A stretch of DNA of 48,160 nucleotides, taken from Paraglomus occultum (taxonomy: Eukaryota > Glomeromycota > Glomeromycetes > Paraglomerales > Paraglomeraceae). The notes under the pieces were generated by a model that was given only the letters and a program-made list of their open reading frames with translations, did not search any database and was not told where the DNA came from. Both the position numbers and the translations under genes were made by a program. The stretch spans positions 1-48,160 of the forward strand of contig CAJVPJ010000080.1 of NCBI GenBank assembly GCA_910592205.1, given 5' to 3'. Below are positions 45,215 through 48,160 of the stretch, one piece after another (the first letter of the stretch is position 1; each line of letters begins with the position of its first letter).

Positions 45215-48160
45215 ATGGATGCTAATCCCAACACTACAACCGCCTTAGAGGTAAGGTTCTTATAACTATTGGATAGAGACAGCCTTTTCTTTACTGGGTG
45301 TAGCATATTAATATCGTAACTGTTAATAACGTATAGACGAGACCTCACCTGGCTATCTTTGGACGTAAATTAGTTATTGATCAAGTTAATCATTATGTTG
45401 AATTCAATGAATATCCGCAGACATCTGAAACTGGTGTTGCAACAGTCTATGATGTTTCTGCATGGGAACCCGAAGAAGCCAGAATAAGAAAGGCTTTTGC
45501 CTTGAAAAACATACAGTACTCAATTGGTGACCCAGGTAACAAAAAGTCGACATTTTCTAACTGTCAATTCTTAGGTGTTGATACCACAAAAGAGTATCGA
45601 ACTTGTCAAGGAGTTAAAGCATGCGAATATGCATCACTGGCACTTCACATGCCACACACTGAAGTTGATTTTGAAGGTCAACTTTTTAAGCATCTCTTTG
45701 ATGCTCATGAATATTCCATTAGCAAGCAAACCCTTGGGTATGTTGGCAGGATGTTAGCATATTTTATTAAAAATTTTATTTTTTTTGTTAATATTGTGGT
45801 TTATATTGCAGGAAATTTGTCGCTGCACATAACACTCCATGTCCTTATCTGAATCCAGTGACAAACCAATATTGTACAGGCAGCCCTAAGCTGTGTGAAC
45901 ATAATCAGGTAGGAAATGCAAACATGTAGAAGAGTAGAGGCCATGTGTGTCTTGAATGATACAAGCATGTGTAATAAACAGATGTGAATTCGCATAAACA
46001 TTAAGACTTTTCGCTTTACTAGATCGATGATGGCATACAAGCAACCTTTTTTATTGGTTGTACAGGATGGCATGCTGGACAACAGCACCGTTATATTCAG
46101 ATTGAGAAAAGTATCGATATTGAGTATCTTCAAAGACTATTTCGTGATCGAAAGTATTGTCCCAGAAATAGAAATTCTAATGATGTATTGATTGATGGTA
46201 ACTGTTTCATGGTATTGCCAACCAATTCGCAGATTAAAAAATGCCGTGCGTATCTCATTTCTGGTTGTACAAACTGTCATAGAATTTATATTTATTCTGT
46301 CTTACTTGAAAAAATTTTTTTTAAGCCTTTCCGCATGAGATAGGGAACGATATAACGGAGGGCAGAATTAAACAAATAGGATGTAAAGTCAAATTCTACC
46401 ACTTTACCCCGATAAATTTAAAAGAGTGCCCATACATTGCCATTGTCTCTGTAGGGAAGCACACTCATTTACCACCCCCACCCAGCAAGCCTCCGATAAC
46501 TGTGGTGGAAAACTTGAACAAAATAATGAACAGTGAGGATTTGCTAGATCTTACTGCATGCAAGCTGATGACGAGTATGTTCCTTTTCTTATCAATTATG
46601 CATCACTGACTACAACTGATTACATAAATTTATCATCGCAGAGCCTGCATTAAAGATTTATCTCAATGGTGCGCATATTAGCACACTCCATCCCTCTTTC
46701 AATAAACAATCTCGACTCAATTATTTGATAGGAAAGGCCAAACGTGCTAAGTATCCATTCGGTCAGGATATTTATGGTATGCTCAGTATTCAATCGTTGT
46801 TTTCACCATTACTTTAAATACTTATTTCTTTCCGATCGAAATGCAGGTGTAATTAGTGAATTTTCTCGAAATCACAGAAATTCCGAAAACCCCTACATCC
46901 GTCATATACGTATGAATTTTCAATTATCATTATAGCTGGGCCTCAAATATCTATCAACTCAAAGCTTTATGTTTATTTTCATTATAGATTTTTATGAAAC
47001 TGGTCAGATTTTGATTATCTGCACGACAGCGGATCAATCACGACAACTCCAACAACTAAAAAGCTTTGAAATCGATGCAAGCTTCAAACGTGTCCAAGGC
47101 GTCATTAAGGAATGGGAAATAAATGCATTTGTCGAACGCTACACTAAAAGTAAGGTTGGCTATTTTCTGATGGTTACGTAGTTAATTGTGATGGTAATTA
47201 ATTCACTCTGATTTTATATTTAGCCTTACCCTTTGCTCGAGTCTTCACGGATGTTGAGACGGCTAATGCATACGAACATGTGTTTACGGAAGTCTTTTCT
47301 ATTGTGGAAAATGATGTTGGTCACCGATTAAAGTTTCAGCACATAGATGGTGAGGGCATTCAAAAAATTATTGCAGATGCTCATGAAGGCCAGGCAAAAG
47401 GTGACTTGAAATATTTACATTTGTATTGCGCAAAAAACACCATTTATCTGTATTGATCTTTACATCCGTCATACAGGGTTAGGTCTCTATTTACATAAAA
47501 TAGATCCTAGTCGCACCGTCACAGAACATCTTGAGCATATATATCAAACTTGTATAGTGCATTATAATCGGTTGGTGATTACCACTTTGTCTCGTTGCTA
47601 ACATTATCAACCAATAAATATGCATTCTATTTTACTGATTTCTAATAATTTTACAGGAATATTAGGAATAAAAAAATCCCCGAAGAAATAAAGAAAATGA
47701 TGTATGCGATACCGAATCAAGAAACCGAAGCACAAGTCCAACTGCTTCTGTACCAAATCGAGTCGAGTGAAATTCCTGAAGCAATCAGTAAGCTGTTTAT
47801 TAGATTTGATAAGTATGACATTTAATTTTTTTACCCAACTCAAAAGTTTATTTGCTATCAAAGATTGGGCTCGTGACAAGCGCGATCCATGGATGTTGGC
47901 TAGTATTTCGCCTGTTTACTCCAGAATGTCTCGGGAGACTTGGAATTTACCACCACACAATACTAATGCCAGTGAGAGCGCTCATGCTAATATAAACTTA
48001 GATGGAAAATCCCTCTCCCTGCTTTCAGCTATCCTAAAGTAAGTAGTATGCCCAACCACCGAGACTATGTTCTTGGTTGAACATTCTCAATTCAGAGAAA
48101 ACCCCTTCTAACACAGTCTTCTATTTCCTTTAGAGGACGTGATTTTGATTGCCACCAGTG
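45215..48160 (+). CDS. MULE-transposase-like fungal family protein, 3' end off the window
   Basis: Thirteen exons are seen: 45215-45250, 45337-45737, 45812-45908, 46023-46245, 46326-46574, 46642-46776, 46847-46909, 46988-47149, 47224-47400, 47477-47570, 47657-47787, 47864-48038 and 48134-48160 (cut). They give at least 656 residues, all in phase. A zinc-knuckle-like module (CPYLNPVTNQYC then CEHNQ) precedes FIGCTGWHAGQQHRY. Later comes DASFKRVQGVIKEWEINAF, which resembles the DDE-fold core of MULE transposases, then TDVETANAYEHVF and, near the end, NTNASESAHANINLDGKSL. I recognise this order from uncharacterised multi-exon proteins common in mushrooms and related fungi. No terminal inverted repeats are seen, and the frame is intact over 12 introns, so it may be a domesticated gene rather than a live transposon. 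Confidence 0.75.

Noticed and set aside
1-48160. A clustered multi-gene system (biosynthetic or defence island)
   Set aside because: Neighbouring genes belong to unrelated housekeeping pathways, with mixed orientation and no shared signature.

Overview
The window reads as nuclear DNA of an AT-rich, intron-dense fungus. Genes carry many short GT-AG introns (about 50-320 bp) and closely match fungal or opisthokont families. I infer an early-diverging, probably arbuscular-mycorrhizal (Glomeromycotina-like) genome from four traits: a giant 36-residue Sel1-repeat protein, a decayed kinase fragment of the type expanded in those fungi, Tc1 and pogo-type transposon corpses, and an uncharacterised MULE-like NTN/ESAH family. 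This is inference; no rRNA or marker gene is present. All exon models below were spliced by hand; each multi-exon model is phase-consistent and ends in a stop unless stated.

Layout. 1-9.7 kb: sphingolipid C4-hydroxylase SUR2 (minus), a small 71-residue membrane protein (plus) and the deadenylase PARN (plus, 14 exons). 9.8-14 kb: a possible tiny gene, then a HEI10/CCNB1IP1-like meiotic RING protein (minus, 9 exons including a 12-nt micro-exon), which shares a 554-bp divergent promoter with an ABHD13-like alpha/beta hydrolase (plus). 14.3-22.3 kb: a 19-exon RalGAP alpha-subunit homologue (minus). After 3.1 kb without a convincing gene come a secreted KNH/Kre9-like protein with three hevein-type chitin-binding modules (plus, 25.4 kb) and an intronless 1,580-residue Sel1-repeat protein with 41 full repeats (minus, 28.2-32.9 kb). 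34.7-37.8 kb holds mitochondrial 2-enoyl thioester reductase (plus) and a Cys-rich single-pass membrane protein with a proline-rich tail (minus).

38.5-45 kb is the mobile-element-rich part: a 155-codon orphan ORF, a broken Tc1/mariner DD34E element lacking one terminus, the intact RIM2-like mitochondrial nucleotide carrier (minus, 8 exons), a full-length but dead pogo/Tigger-type element (42667-44829, TA target duplication) 225 bp upstream of the RIM2 start, and a 48-codon kinase fragment against its right end. From 45.2 kb to the window edge runs a 13-exon-plus gene of the MULE-like family, cut by the edge.

Functionally, most genes are unlinked housekeeping functions: lipid hydroxylation, mRNA deadenylation, Ral GTPase control, mitochondrial fatty acid synthesis and mitochondrial nucleotide import. 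The accessory genes (chitin-binding protein, Sel1 giant, Cys-rich receptor-like protein, MULE-like gene, transposons) are the lineage-specific layer. I found no clustered multi-gene system. The strongest items for a second look are the HEI10 meiosis gene with its micro-exon, the chitin-binding fusion, the higher-order architecture of the Sel1 giant, an overlapping upstream ORF on the RalGAP gene, and the possibly domesticated MULE-like gene.
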